A DNA stretch of 64,000 nucleotides, from positions 1 to 64,000 of the forward strand of contig NZ_JAKLLH010000011.1 of the NCBI RefSeq assembly GCF_023150235.1, given 5' to 3'. This document shows positions 55,644-64,000 of this stretch, piece by piece. Below the pieces are notes generated by a model. The model was not told where the DNA came from. It worked only from the letters and a program-made list of their open reading frames with translations, and ran no database searches. The position numbers were made by a program, and so were the translations under genes. This stretch comes from Azonexus sp. (GTDB lineage Bacteria > Pseudomonadota > Gammaproteobacteria > Burkholderiales > Rhodocyclaceae). The stretch's first letter is position 1; each line of letters begins with the position of its first letter.

Positions 55644-56168
55644 TCAGACCGGATCACGGTCGACCGTGTTTTCCGGCCGATTTTCTCCCCCTCCCGCCAC
55701 CGCCGTGGTCGGGCGCATCGCACGGCGATTGCCAATCGCATCGACCGGCACGCGCAGGATTTCGTGCTGCTGCGGCGAAAGCAGATCGGCCAGGGTCTGC
55801 CGGTCCAGGCTACCAAGAAAGGCATCCAGCGCATTGCCGAGTACCGCCCGCAGGCGGCAACTGCCGGTCAGCAGGCAGCGGCTTTCGCCGGCAAAGCACT
55901 CGACCAGGGCCAGATCGCTTTCCATGTCGCGCACCACCTGCCCGATTCCGATCCGCGCGGCCGGCCGCGCCAGTCGCAAACCGCCCCCCTTGCCGCGCAA
56001 ACCCTCGACATAGCCATTGCGGATCAGTTGATTGACGATTTTCATCAGGTGGCTGCGCGACACCTCGAAACGCCCGGAAATTTCCTGGATGGTCGCCAGG
56101 CGATGCTCGTTGGCCCCGAGATAAATGAGGACGCGCAAGGCATAATCCGTGTGCAGGGTGATATGCAT
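55644..56168 (-). CDS. nsrR: Rrf2-family repressor, NsrR-like
   Basis: A 174-residue Rrf2 protein. The winged helix is LHTDYALRVLIYLGANEHRLATIQEISGRFEVSRSHLMKIVNQL, followed by GKGGGLRLARPA. The three iron-sulfur cysteines are in VECFAGESRCLLTGSCRL, the spacing of NsrR rather than IscR. NsrR senses nitric oxide through its cluster and represses detoxification genes. The last residues (ENTVDRDPV) are an extension encoded by palindrome copy 6. It is divergent from ccoG. Confidence 0.85.
   Translation of the reverse strand: MHITLHTDYALRVLIYLGANEHRLATIQEISGRFEVSRSHLMKIVNQLIRNGYVEGLRGKGGGLRLARPAARIGIGQVVRDMESDLALVECFAGESRCLLTGSCRLRAVLGNALDAFLGSLDRQTLADLLSPQQHEILRVPVDAIGNRRAMRPTTAVAGGGENRPENTVDRDPV
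55655..55668. repeat. ACGGTCGACCGT palindrome, copy 6
   Basis: A perfect 14-nt palindrome (CACGGTCGACCGTG) in the 3' end of the nsrR-like gene, read in frame as TVDRD. An outer CCGGA/TCCGG pair encloses it. Confidence 0.92.
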
Positions 56169-56217
56169 ATCCGGTACGGAGGAATTGGGATGGCAGAGTA
56201 TACGCGGCGGCGACGAG

Positions 56218-56229
56218 AAGATTCATCTT
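56218..56229. promoter_or_regulatory. Candidate NsrR operator
   Basis: AAGATTCATCTT is an inverted repeat resembling the NsrR half-site (AAGATGYATTT-like). It lies 50 nt upstream of the nsrR-like start in the spacer shared with ccoG. Confidence 0.35.
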
Positions 56230-56458
56230 TTTTGCCTCTTACCCGCGCCCCAGCGCAAGCCAGCGGCGCATGCCCGCCCACGGCAGTTGCTCCGCTTGGC
56301 CGCGCAAGCTACCATAAAGAGGAGTTTTGGATTCATATTCAAACCTACCCCCAGCCTCCTCGCCCGCGGGCGTCTCCTGGCATTTTTCCGGCACTTTCCC
56401 GCCATTCCTTCCTCTTTTTTCCGCCCCGCCGTCCGGGGTATTGACCGACAGGACTGCC

Positions 56459-57868
56459 ATGTCTCCCGCCCAAGCACCGAGAAAGATCATCGAAATCAAG
56501 CCCGTCGGCGACCCTGAGGCCAAGGTTTACCCCCGCTCGGTGGACGGTCCCTTCACCCGCTGGCGCTGGTTTTTCGTCTGGCTGACCCAGATCATCTTCT
56601 ACGGTCTCTGCTGGATTCCCTGGGACGGTCGCCAGGCGGTGCTGTTCGACATCGATGCCCGCAAGTTCTACCTCTTCGACCTGGTGCTCTGGCCGCAAGA
56701 CACCATCTATCTGGTGATCCTGATGATCATCAGCGCGCTGGCCCTCTTCCTGTTCACCGCCGTCGCCGGACGGCTCTGGTGCGGCTATGCCTGCCCGCAA
56801 ACGGTCTATACCGAGATCTTTCTCTGGATGGAGCAGATGATCGAAGGCGACAGGCCGCAGCGGATCAAGCTCGACGCCCAGCCGTGGAACGCCCGCAAGA
56901 TGGGTATCAAGGGCGCCAAGCACCTGGCCTGGACCCTGTTCGCGCTATGGACCGGAATCACCTTTGTCGGCTACTTCGTGCCGATCCGTGAATTGCTCGG
57001 CGAACTGGCCAGCTTCAGCGCCGGCGCCTGGTCGCTGTTCTGGGTACTGTTCTACGGCTTCATGACCTATGGCAACGCCGGTTTCCTGCGCGAGCAGATG
57101 TGCCGCCAGATCTGCCCCTACGCCCGCTTCCAGTTCGTGATGCTCGACCCGGATACGCTGATCATCGCCTACGACGACAAACGCGGTGACCCGCGCGGCG
57201 CCCGCCCCAAGGGCACCGACCCGAAGGCCGCCGGACTCGGCGACTGCGTCGATTGCGGCATCTGCGTCCAGGTCTGCCCGACCGGGATCGACATCCGCGA
57301 AGGCCTGCAGAACGAGTGCATCGGCTGCGCCGCCTGCATCGACGCCTGCGACCAGGTAATGGACAAGCTCGACTACCCGCGCGGCCTGATCCGCTATTCG
57401 ACCGAAAATGCCATCAGCCAGCGCTACACCCTGAGCACCGTACTGCGCCGGGCGATCCGCCCCCGTGTGCTGATCTACGCGCTGCTGCTGAGCGTGCTGA
57501 CGGCGGCCACCGCCTGGTCGCTGGCCACCCGCCCGCTGCTGCGCGTCGAAATCCAGAAGGACGACCGCACCGCGCTCGCCCGCGAGGCCGACGACGGCCT
57601 GATCGAAAACACCTTCCGCCTGCGCATTCTCAACGCCAGCCACCTCGAACGCGAGCTCGAAGTGGCACTGACGCAGGATAGCGGCCTGCAACTGACGGGC
57701 GAAACCGTACTCACCGTTCCGGCCGGGGAATACGGCGCACTGACCCTGACCGTCCGCGCCGAGCCCGGTAGCCTGCCGCAAGGCCCGAACCGCATCGATT
57801 TCCAGGTCAGCGACCGCAAGGACCGCCAGATCAATGCCAGTGAAAAATCCAGATTCTGGATGCCGTGA
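56459..57868 (+). CDS. ccoG: Cytochrome oxidase assembly protein CcoG
   Basis: A 469-residue FixG/RdxA-type membrane ferredoxin. Several spans (FFVWLTQIIFYGLCWIPW, LVILMIISALALFLFTAVAG) surround the motifs GRLWCGYACPQTVYTEIF and QMCRQICPYARFQ; two 4Fe-4S sites follow (CVDCGICVQVCPTGIDI and CIGCAACIDACDQVM). The C-terminal Ig-like domain is periplasmic. CcoG reduces copper for cbb3 oxidase assembly. No ccoNOP genes are here. The start at 56459 was chosen by family length. Confidence 0.94.
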   Translation: MSPAQAPRKIIEIKPVGDPEAKVYPRSVDGPFTRWRWFFVWLTQIIFYGLCWIPWDGRQAVLFDIDARKFYLFDLVLWPQDTIYLVILMIISALALFLFTAVAGRLWCGYACPQTVYTEIFLWMEQMIEGDRPQRIKLDAQPWNARKMGIKGAKHLAWTLFALWTGITFVGYFVPIRELLGELASFSAGAWSLFWVLFYGFMTYGNAGFLREQMCRQICPYARFQFVMLDPDTLIIAYDDKRGDPRGARPKGTDPKAAGLGDCVDCGICVQVCPTGIDIREGLQNECIGCAACIDACDQVMDKLDYPRGLIRYSTENAISQRYTLSTVLRRAIRPRVLIYALLLSVLTAATAWSLATRPLLRVEIQKDDRTALAREADDGLIENTFRLRILNASHLERELEVALTQDSGLQLTGETVLTVPAGEYGALTLTVRAEPGSLPQGPNRIDFQVSDRKDRQINASEKSRFWMP

Positions 57869-57956
57869 CCCCCGGCGCCTCGGGGACGGGACATGCGAAA
57901 AATCCGCGTCATCCGCCCCCGAAGCGCTTTTTCCTTGCTGATTTTCGCGATTTACC

Positions 57957-57968
57957 ACGGTCGACCGT
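57957..57968. repeat. ACGGTCGACCGT palindrome, copy 7
   Basis: The 12-nt core with TTAC before and AA after, in the 57869-58213 spacer after ccoG. The rest of that spacer is the 169-bp element; no gene is seen. Confidence 0.9.
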
Positions 57969-58051
57969 AATATTGGCCTTTTTTCTCTGCCCGCCATCGC
58001 CAGGGCTCTCCGGCTCTCGAGCCCGGCGACGGCCGACCTGACCGCGTTTTC

Positions 58052-58220
58052 GAGCAAGAAATTAGCGACAGGCATTCATGCCTGTCGGTCAAACATGTTT
58101 GGGAAGGGGTTTGCATCCCCTCCCAAAACGCTCGCCTGAAACCCCGGCCTTCAGGCCGGGGTCGGCTCCCACCGCCCTGAAGGGCGGGGTTTCAAACCGG
58201 AGTTAGTCTTACGATGAAAA
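58052..58220 (+). mobile_element. 169-bp multi-hairpin element, copy B
   Basis: The plus-strand copy of the element at 21656-21824, here ending on the sbcC start codon (ATGAAAA shared). It begins GAGCAAGAAATTAGCG, holds the GACAGGCAT/ATGCCTGTC, CCCCGGCCT/AGGCCGGGG and CCGCCCT/AGGGCGG hairpins and ends ACCGGAGTTAGTCTTACG before the ATG, which supplies sbcC with a GGAG Shine-Dalgarno. Confidence 0.8.
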
Positions 58221-61200
58221 TCCTCCGCCTGCGCCTGAAAAACCTCAATTCGCTGAAGGGCGAATGGGCCATCGACTTCACCCAGCCGCCGTTTGCCGAC
58301 AACGGCCTGTTCGCCATCGTCGGCCCGACCGGCGCCGGCAAATCGACGCTGCTCGACGCGATCTGCCTCGCGCTCTACCACCAGACGCCCCGGCTGAAGA
58401 CCATTTCGACCGGCGACAACGACCTGATGACGCGGCACACCGCCGACTGCCTGGCCGAGGTCGAATTCGAGGTCAAGGGCGCCCATTACCGCGCTTTCTG
58501 GAGCCAGCGCCGCTCCCGCGACAAGGCCGACGGCGCGCTGCAGGCGCCCAAGGTGGAACTGTGCACCGGCAATGGCGAAATCCTCGCCAGCCAGAGCAAG
58601 GAAAAACTCGAACGGATCGCCCGAATCACCGGCCTCGATTTCCCCCGCTTCACCAAGTCGATGCTGCTTGCGCAAGGCGGGTTTGCCGCCTTCCTCAACG
58701 CCAGCGCCAACGAGCGCGCCGAACTGCTCGAAGAGCTGACCGGCAGCGAAATCTACGGCCAGATCTCGCAGCGCGTTTTCGAGCGTGCCCGCGAAGCACG
58801 CGAACGCGTCGCGCAACTGCGCGCGCGTGCCGACGGCGTCGAACTACTCACACCGGAAACGCGCCAGGCCAACGAAAACACTACCGCGACCCTGGCCGAA
58901 CGCCAGCAAACCCTGCTTCTACACTCGCAAAACCTGCAGGCGCAACGCCAATGGCGGCTCGACCTGGGCCGCGCCGAGCAAGCCCGGCTCACCGCCAGCG
59001 AACGCCTGCACGCCGCGCAGGCAGCCGCCCAGGCCGCCGCCCCGGCGCTCACCCGGCTCGCCGCCAGCGAACCGGCGCTCCGGCTGCAACCGCTGCACGC
59101 CCGCTGGCAAGACGCCGAACGGGCGCTGGCCGACAACCGGCGGCAAGCCGCCGAGATCGCCGCGCAACGTGTAGCGCATGGCCGCCAGCAAGGCACGGCC
59201 GCGATGCAAGCCGGCCACGCCGCCGCCGAACTCGCCGCCCTCGCCGCCGGACAATTGCAGGTTCTGCATGGCGAACGCCAGGCGCTGGAAGAATTTTTCG
59301 TCGCCCAGGCCCGACGCGGCCAGCTCGGCGAACGCCTCGACGGCTGGCAGCGCGACTTCGCCAGCCGCCACAAGCTGCAGGCGCGCGCCGCCGAACTCGC
59401 CGCCGAAGCCCGGCAGCTCGCCACCCAACGGGAACAACGGCAAGCCGCGCGAGCGCAGCAGCAAACCACGGTCAACCGCGCCGAACAGGCAAAAACCGCC
59501 GCCGACGCAGCGCTCGCCAGCGGCGAACGCGAACAGGCGCAGCGCCTCGCCGGGCGCCCCCTGGCCGACTGGCGGCAAGCTGCGCAACAGGCCCGCCAGG
59601 CGCAACAGGTCTGGCAGCAGCTCGGCGAGCTCGGCCGCCAGCGCCACGAGCTGACCGCCGCCGGCAACCGCCTCCGGGACCAGCGCCAGGCCGGCGAACA
59701 GGCACTGGCCGCGCTCGAAAGCCAGCTCGCCGGCTTGCGCCAGCGCTACAAGCTGCAGGCCGAGGCCGTCGCCGACAAGAAAAAGCTGCTCGAACAGGAG
59801 CAGCGGATCAAGGACCTCGACGCGCTGCGCCGCGACTTGCAGCCCGACAGCCCCTGCCCGCTCTGTGGCTCGACCCGGCACCCGGCGGTCGCCGCCTACG
59901 CCGCGCTCGACCTCGGCGCCACCGCCACCGCACTGCAGGCGGCCGAAAACGCACTCGAACAGACCCGCGAGGAAGGCAACCGCGCCAAGGAAAAGCTCGC
60001 CGCCCAACAAGCCAGCCTCAAAGGCTGGCAGGAACAGCAGAGCGACCTCGACCGCCGCCTGGCACGCTGGGAGGACAACTGGCAGGCCCAGGCCGGGCAA
60101 CTGATGGCGAGCGATGCCGGCGCTGTGCCGGCCAGTGCAGCGGCCAGCGCGGCGGGCGGCGAGATCAACGCCGTCGTCGCGGCCACCGACCTTTGGCGCG
60201 ACCCGGCGGCACTGGCACAGGCCACCGCCGCCGCCGAGCAGACCGCCCAGGTGCGACAGCAGGCGCTGCAAGCCGCCGAGGCCGGCGAACAAGCGCTGCA
60301 ACAAGCCCGCCAGCAGGCTGCCCAGGCCAGCCAGGCGCAGCTTGCGGCAAGCGCCGCGCTGGCCTTGCTCGACCAGGAACTGCAAGGCCTCGCCGAGCGT
60401 CAGGCGGCCAACGCCAAGGCCGGCGCCGATGGCGCCCGCGAACTCACGGCTCTCGACGCGCAGCTGGCGGCGCAGCTCGCCGCCGCCGGCCAGACCCCGC
60501 CAGCCGACCCCGGCCCGGCCGGCAATGCCGCCTGGCTCGCCGAACGCCAGGCCGAATGGCGCGACTGGCAAGAGCGCCAACAACGTCGGCAAACGTTGGC
60601 CGAACGGCTCGTGCGGCAGCAAGGCGCGGCCACCGCGGCGCAAGAGGAAGCCGAACGCTGGCAGGCGATTGTCGCGACGCTAGCAGCGGCCGATTTTTCG
60701 TTATTTTCACGGTCGACCGTGGAAATAACGAAAAACCACGGCGAACCGAGCCAAAGCGCCCCGATGGCTACGAAAAGCCCTGGCAAAACCACGGAAAACA
60801 CCGCCGAGGAGCGCACCTGCCGCGACACCGCCACCGAACAACTAGCCGAACAACTGGCCACCGCCGCTGCCGACTACGCCGCCGCGACCCAGGCGCTGGC
60901 CGCCAGCGATGGCCGCGGGCAGCAACTGGCCGAACAGCAAGCCGCCCTGCACGCCGCGCTCGACGCTGCCGCCAGCGCCTGGCAGCAAGCCCTCGCCGTC
61001 AGCCCTTTCGCCGACCTCGCGGCGTACGCCGCCGCGCTGCTGGCGCCGGAAGAACGACTGGCGCTGCAAAGCCTGAAGGAAGAACGCGAACAGGCACTGA
61101 AGCAGGCCGAAGCCCTGCACGCCGCCGCCGGCGAACAACTGGCCCGGCTGCAGGCGGCTCCGCCACCGGGTGCAGCCGCAGACGCCGGCACGGAAGACGG

Positions 61201-61888
61201 CGAGATCGCCCCGCCCGCCGAACTAGCCGAACTCGAACGGCAAATCGCCGGCCTCGACGGCGAGCGCCAGCAGCTCGCCGAGCAGCTTGGCAGCCTGCGC
61301 GCCCTGCTCGCCCGCGACAGCGAACTGCGCCAGGGCCAGCAGGCGCTGTTCGCCGAGATCGCCGAACAGACCCGCGACAGCGACCTCTGGCAGCAGCTCG
61401 ATGGCCTGATCGGCTCGGCCAAGGGCGACAAATTCCGCCGCTTCGCGCAAGGCCTGACCCTCGACCACCTGCTGCTGCTCGCCAACCGTCACCTGCTCCG
61501 CCTGCACGCCCGCTACACCTTGCGCCGCAAGACCGGGGGCGAACTCGAACTGGAAGTGGTCGACAACTGGCAGGGCGACGTCGCCCGCGATACCCGCACC
61601 CTCTCCGGCGGCGAAAGTTTCCTGGTCAGCCTGGCGCTGGCGCTGGCGCTGTCCGACCTGGTCAGCCACAAGACCTCGATCGACTCGCTGTTCCTCGACG
61701 AAGGTTTCGGCACCCTCGACGGCGATACGCTGGAAATCGCGCTGACCGCACTCGACACGCTCAACGCCAGCGGCAAGACGATCGGCGTGATCAGCCACGT
61801 CGATGCGCTGAAGGAGCGGATTCCGGCGCAGATCCGGGTGGACAAGGGCGGCGGCATCGGCCACTCGCGACTCAGCATCGGCGGCTGA
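58214..61888 (+). CDS. sbcC: SbcCD nuclease subunit C
   Basis: A 1224-residue SMC-like ATPase. The N-terminal Walker A is [26 protein letters not shown]; long Ala/Gln/Arg-rich coiled coils flank the zinc hook CPLCGSTRH near residue 550; the C-terminus has [19 protein letters not shown] and Walker [13 protein letters not shown]. With SbcD it opens hairpins and palindromic DNA. Residues about 830-840 ([12 protein letters not shown]) are encoded by a 42-bp near-perfect palindrome, a linker insertion absent from typical SbcC. Its first codons and Shine-Dalgarno belong to repeat element B. Confidence 0.95.
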   Translation: MKILRLRLKNLNSLKGEWAIDFTQPPFADNGLFAIVGPTGAGKSTLLDAICLALYHQTPRLKTISTGDNDLMTRHTADCLAEVEFEVKGAHYRAFWSQRRSRDKADGALQAPKVELCTGNGEILASQSKEKLERIARITGLDFPRFTKSMLLAQGGFAAFLNASANERAELLEELTGSEIYGQISQRVFERAREARERVAQLRARADGVELLTPETRQANENTTATLAERQQTLLLHSQNLQAQRQWRLDLGRAEQARLTASERLHAAQAAAQAAAPALTRLAASEPALRLQPLHARWQDAERALADNRRQAAEIAAQRVAHGRQQGTAAMQAGHAAAELAALAAGQLQVLHGERQALEEFFVAQARRGQLGERLDGWQRDFASRHKLQARAAELAAEARQLATQREQRQAARAQQQTTVNRAEQAKTAADAALASGEREQAQRLAGRPLADWRQAAQQARQAQQVWQQLGELGRQRHELTAAGNRLRDQRQAGEQALAALESQLAGLRQRYKLQAEAVADKKKLLEQEQRIKDLDALRRDLQPDSPCPLCGSTRHPAVAAYAALDLGATATALQAAENALEQTREEGNRAKEKLAAQQASLKGWQEQQSDLDRRLARWEDNWQAQAGQLMASDAGAVPASAAASAAGGEINAVVAATDLWRDPAALAQATAAAEQTAQVRQQALQAAEAGEQALQQARQQAAQASQAQLAASAALALLDQELQGLAERQAANAKAGADGARELTALDAQLAAQLAAAGQTPPADPGPAGNAAWLAERQAEWRDWQERQQRRQTLAERLVRQQGAATAAQEEAERWQAIVATLAAADFSLFSRSTVEITKNHGEPSQSAPMATKSPGKTTENTAEERTCRDTATEQLAEQLATAAADYAAATQALAASDGRGQQLAEQQAALHAALDAAASAWQQALAVSPFADLAAYAAALLAPEERLALQSLKEEREQALKQAEALHAAAGEQLARLQAAPPPGAAADAGTEDGEIAPPAELAELERQIAGLDGERQQLAEQLGSLRALLARDSELRQGQQALFAEIAEQTRDSDLWQQLDGLIGSAKGDKFRRFAQGLTLDHLLLLANRHLLRLHARYTLRRKTGGELELEVVDNWQGDVARDTRTLSGGESFLVSLALALALSDLVSHKTSIDSLFLDEGFGTLDGDTLEIALTALDTLNASGKTIGVISHVDALKERIPAQIRVDKGGGIGHSRLSIGG
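60694..60735. repeat. ACGGTCGACCGT palindrome, copy 8, 42-bp palindrome inside sbcC
   Basis: Two 21-nt arms meet between 60714 and 60715 with one mismatch (a T-G pair): TTTTTCGTTATTTTC to the left of the core mirrors GGAAATAACGAAAAA to the right. It is read in frame through sbcC. Confidence 0.95.
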
Positions 61889-61946
61889 ACGCAAAAGGCA
61901 CCGCCGCCGGGATCCACCTGCAAACCTCTTTGCTGACCTTCCAGAT

Positions 61947-64000
61947 TCAGTAGCGTTCCAGCGCCGCCAGGGAAGTGGCAACCACCGCCAATTCGTCGAG
62001 CACGCCCTGCAACCCGCTCGCCAGCCGGCTTTCGTCGCCGTCCCGCAGCAGGCGTTCGAGCGCGGCCGCGCTTTCGCCCACGCCCGTGGCGCCAAGAATC
62101 AGCGAAACCCCTTTCAGGGAATGCGCCAGCCGGATGCAGGTCAGGCAGTCGCCGTCGTCTTCGGCCCGCCGGTAATCGCGGACAAAGTTGAGCACGTGGG
62201 TATCGCGATATTTCTTCAACACCCGCAGGTACAGCGGCAGCTTGCCGCCGGTTTGCGACAGGCCGAGCGCCAGCTCGATTCCGGCAAAGCTCGGCATCGT
62301 CTCCATGCCCGCCGGCGCTGCTTGCTGCGCCGCGCCGCTCTCGCCCGGGCTGGTCGCCGCCAGCGAGGGGAAGAAGTGCAGCAACTGGCGATAGATGTCT
62401 TCGAGGCGGAAGGGCTTGGCGATGTGCGCGTTCATCCCGGAAAAATGGCAACGCGCCTTATCCTCGAACGAGGCATTGGCCGTCAGCGCGACAATGGGCA
62501 GGCGGACGCACTCCGGCCGCGTACGCAGGATCTGCGTCGCTTCGTAGCCGTCCATGATCGGCATCTGGCAATCCATGAGCACGATGTCCGGGCGTCCGGC
62601 GGCGACGGCGGCCACCGCCTGCTGTCCATTTTCGGCAAAGCGGACCCGCAGTCCCACCGAGGCGAGCAATTCGCCGATCACTTCGCGATTGACGTCGATA
62701 TCCTCGGCCACCAGGATATCCAGCTCGCGGAAAGCCGCCCAGTTCTGCAAGCCGGTACCGCGACGCTCGGATGCGAGAACCGGTTCGCGGCTCAGCCCCA
62801 GAGCATTGGAAAGCTCGACGTAGAGCTGACGCGCCGACACCGGCTTGGCCAGCAGGCTGTCGATGCGACCGACGAGATCGCGCAACTCCTCATGATGGCT
62901 GTAGGCGGTCACCAGGATCATCGGCGGCGCCTTGCCGTCACCGCTCTGCAAGGCGGCACGCAGGCGGTCGATGGTTTCCAGACCGTTGATGCCCGGCATT
63001 TTCCAGTCGATGAAGGCGGCGAGGAAAGGCAGGCCGGAATGCGCCCTGACCGCCTGCAGTGCCGCCTCGCCGCTATCGGCCGTGATCACCGGCAACCCCA
63101 GGTGGCCGATGATTCTGGCAAGGATTTCGCAGGAAACGCGATGATCGTCGACGACCAGGACCGGACGGTCGCGCTGCTCGGCAAGTTTCGCCGCCAGGGC
63201 GGCGATGCCGGAGCGACGGTCGGGACGAAGATTGCCGAAGCAGGCATGAAAATGGAAGGTACTCCCCCGACCAAGCTCGCTTTCGACGCCGATGCGCCCG
63301 CCCATCTGCTGCACGATCAAATGGGAAATCGCCAGCCCGAGGCCGGTGCCGCCGTATTTGCGGGTGGTCGACGCGTCCGCCTGCGAAAAGGGCTGGAAGA
63401 GTTTTTCACATTGCTCGGGCGCCAGGCCGATCCCGGTATCCTCGACCGAAAACTCCAGTTCCACCGATTCGGCGGTCACGCGCTTGTCCCGCACCCGGAC
63501 GACAATGCGCCCGCCCGCCGAGAACTTGATCGCATTCGACACCAGATTGATCAACACCTGCCCCAGCCGCATGGGGTCGCCGATCAATACCCGGCTGTCG
63601 TTCTCGATGTCGTAATTGAGTTCGATCCCCTGTTGCTCGGCACGCAAGGCGAGAACCGCCGACAGCTGATCGAATACATTTTCAAGAACGAAGGAGGTTT
63701 CCTCCAATTCCAGCTTGCCGGCCTCGATCTTGGAAAAATCGAGAATCTGGTTGATCACATGCAGCAGCGATTCGGAAGCCAGCTTGATCTTGGACAAATA
63801 CCTGGACTGGCGCTCGTTGAGCTCGGTTTTCAGGCAGAGGTCGAGCATGCCGATGATCGCGTTCATCGGCGTTCGGATTTCGTGGCTCATGTTGGCAAGA
63901 AAACGGCTCTTGCTCTCGGTCGCCGTTTGCGCCTGCTGCCGCAAACGCTGAGCCTCCTCCTCGCGCTGCCGGATCACGGTAATGTCGGCCAGCGTCTCGA
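61947..64000 (-). CDS. Hybrid sensor histidine kinase with two receivers and Hpt (5' end outside)
   Basis: At least 684 residues, open to the window edge, where ETLADITVIRQREEEAQRL looks like the end of a PAS domain plus helix. Then HisKA (FLANMSHEIRTPMNAIIG), HATPase (EDTGIGLAPEQCEKLF, GGTGLGLAISHLI), receiver 1 (VLVVDDHRVSCEIL, FIDWKMPGINGLE), receiver 2 (ILVAEDIDVNREV, VLMDCQMPIMDGYE) and a C-terminal Hpt (CIRLAHSLKGVSLILGA) with the transfer histidine. This is a BarA/EvgS-type phosphorelay kinase. It converges on sbcC with a 58-nt gap. The input domain lies beyond the window. Confidence 0.93.
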   Translation of the reverse strand, partial: ETLADITVIRQREEEAQRLRQQAQTATESKSRFLANMSHEIRTPMNAIIGMLDLCLKTELNERQSRYLSKIKLASESLLHVINQILDFSKIEAGKLELEETSFVLENVFDQLSAVLALRAEQQGIELNYDIENDSRVLIGDPMRLGQVLINLVSNAIKFSAGGRIVVRVRDKRVTAESVELEFSVEDTGIGLAPEQCEKLFQPFSQADASTTRKYGGTGLGLAISHLIVQQMGGRIGVESELGRGSTFHFHACFGNLRPDRRSGIAALAAKLAEQRDRPVLVVDDHRVSCEILARIIGHLGLPVITADSGEAALQAVRAHSGLPFLAAFIDWKMPGINGLETIDRLRAALQSGDGKAPPMILVTAYSHHEELRDLVGRIDSLLAKPVSARQLYVELSNALGLSREPVLASERRGTGLQNWAAFRELDILVAEDIDVNREVIGELLASVGLRVRFAENGQQAVAAVAAGRPDIVLMDCQMPIMDGYEATQILRTRPECVRLPIVALTANASFEDKARCHFSGMNAHIAKPFRLEDIYRQLLHFFPSLAATSPGESGAAQQAAPAGMETMPSFAGIELALGLSQTGGKLPLYLRVLKKYRDTHVLNFVRDYRRAEDDGDCLTCIRLAHSLKGVSLILGATGVGESAAALERLLRDGDESRLASGLQGVLDELAVVATSLAALERY

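Noticed and set aside
58264-61953. A 1229-codon ORF parallel to sbcC in another plus-strand frame
   Set aside because: Its translation is Arg/Ala/Pro-rich with no domain, as expected from a shifted frame of GC-rich coiled-coil DNA; sbcC has all Rad50-type motifs.

Overview
The window reads as chromosomal DNA of a GC-rich betaproteobacterium, most likely Rhodocyclales (Dechloromonas/Azonexus-like). The evidence is gene order (thrS-infC-rpmI-rplT-pheST-ihfA-merR-tRNA-Pro), a full gsp type II secretion operon, nos accessory genes, a CcoG/Rrf2 pair and several hybrid sensor kinases. No rRNA, CRISPR array or prophage was seen. The assignment rests on recognised families and gene order, not on a database search.

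Layout. 1-1480 (minus): group II intron with a reverse-transcriptase gene that loses homology near position 138; it sits just behind the terminator of tRNA-Pro(GGG). 1528-9356 (minus): tRNA-Val(GAC), thrS, infC (AUC start), rpmI, rplT, pheS, pheT, ihfA and a merR-like gene. 9538-16245 (plus): mfd, a DAHP synthase, a small helix-hairpin-helix protein, serB and a CheW-like protein with a zinc-binding CZB domain inserted. 16278-27367 (minus): gspC to gspN. 27696-34640 (plus): a divergent redox cluster of a surface-type diheme lipoprotein, a TlpA thioredoxin, a DUF4266 lipoprotein, a DUF3570 barrel, a signal-less ApbE and DsbD, with an FNR-like box in front. 34998-37931 (minus): DUF2325 protein, two small ORFs, a cysteine-free S4 paralog and a small membrane protein, behind Fur-like boxes. 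38121-40826 (plus): nosF, nosL, nosY and a tlpA, without nosZ or nosD. 41081-46592 (plus): dapC, dapD, pilU, parE. 46657-48958 (plus): an uncharacterised P-loop ATPase plus partner gene. 48972-53400 (minus): family-4 uracil-DNA glycosylase, rimI, tsaB, hybrid kinase. 53587-61888: TonB-like protein, sbcD, nsrR-like repressor (minus), ccoG, sbcC. 61947 to the window end (minus): a second hybrid kinase, incomplete.

Two repeat systems cut across the gene layout. First, a perfect 12-bp palindrome, ACGGTCGACCGT, occurs eight times between 15.4 and 60.7 kb, usually inside longer palindromes whose outer arms differ in sequence but still pair. It lies between genes, in frame inside gspL and sbcC, and at the 3' ends of three ORFs, where it encodes C-terminal residues or supplies the stop codon. 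Second, a 169-bp multi-hairpin element resembling IS200/IS605-derived palindrome elements occurs as an inverted pair at 21656-21824 and 58052-58220, each copy ending on the start codon of the next gene (gspG, sbcC) and carrying its Shine-Dalgarno sequence.

How the genes may work together (inference): the diheme lipoprotein could be an extracellular redox protein secreted by the neighbouring type II system and matured by the TlpA/DsbD thiol pathway under anaerobic control. The S4-paralog operon may be iron-regulated. The best candidates for undescribed biology are the palindrome family, the diheme/DUF4266/DUF3570/ApbE cluster and the ATPase/partner pair.
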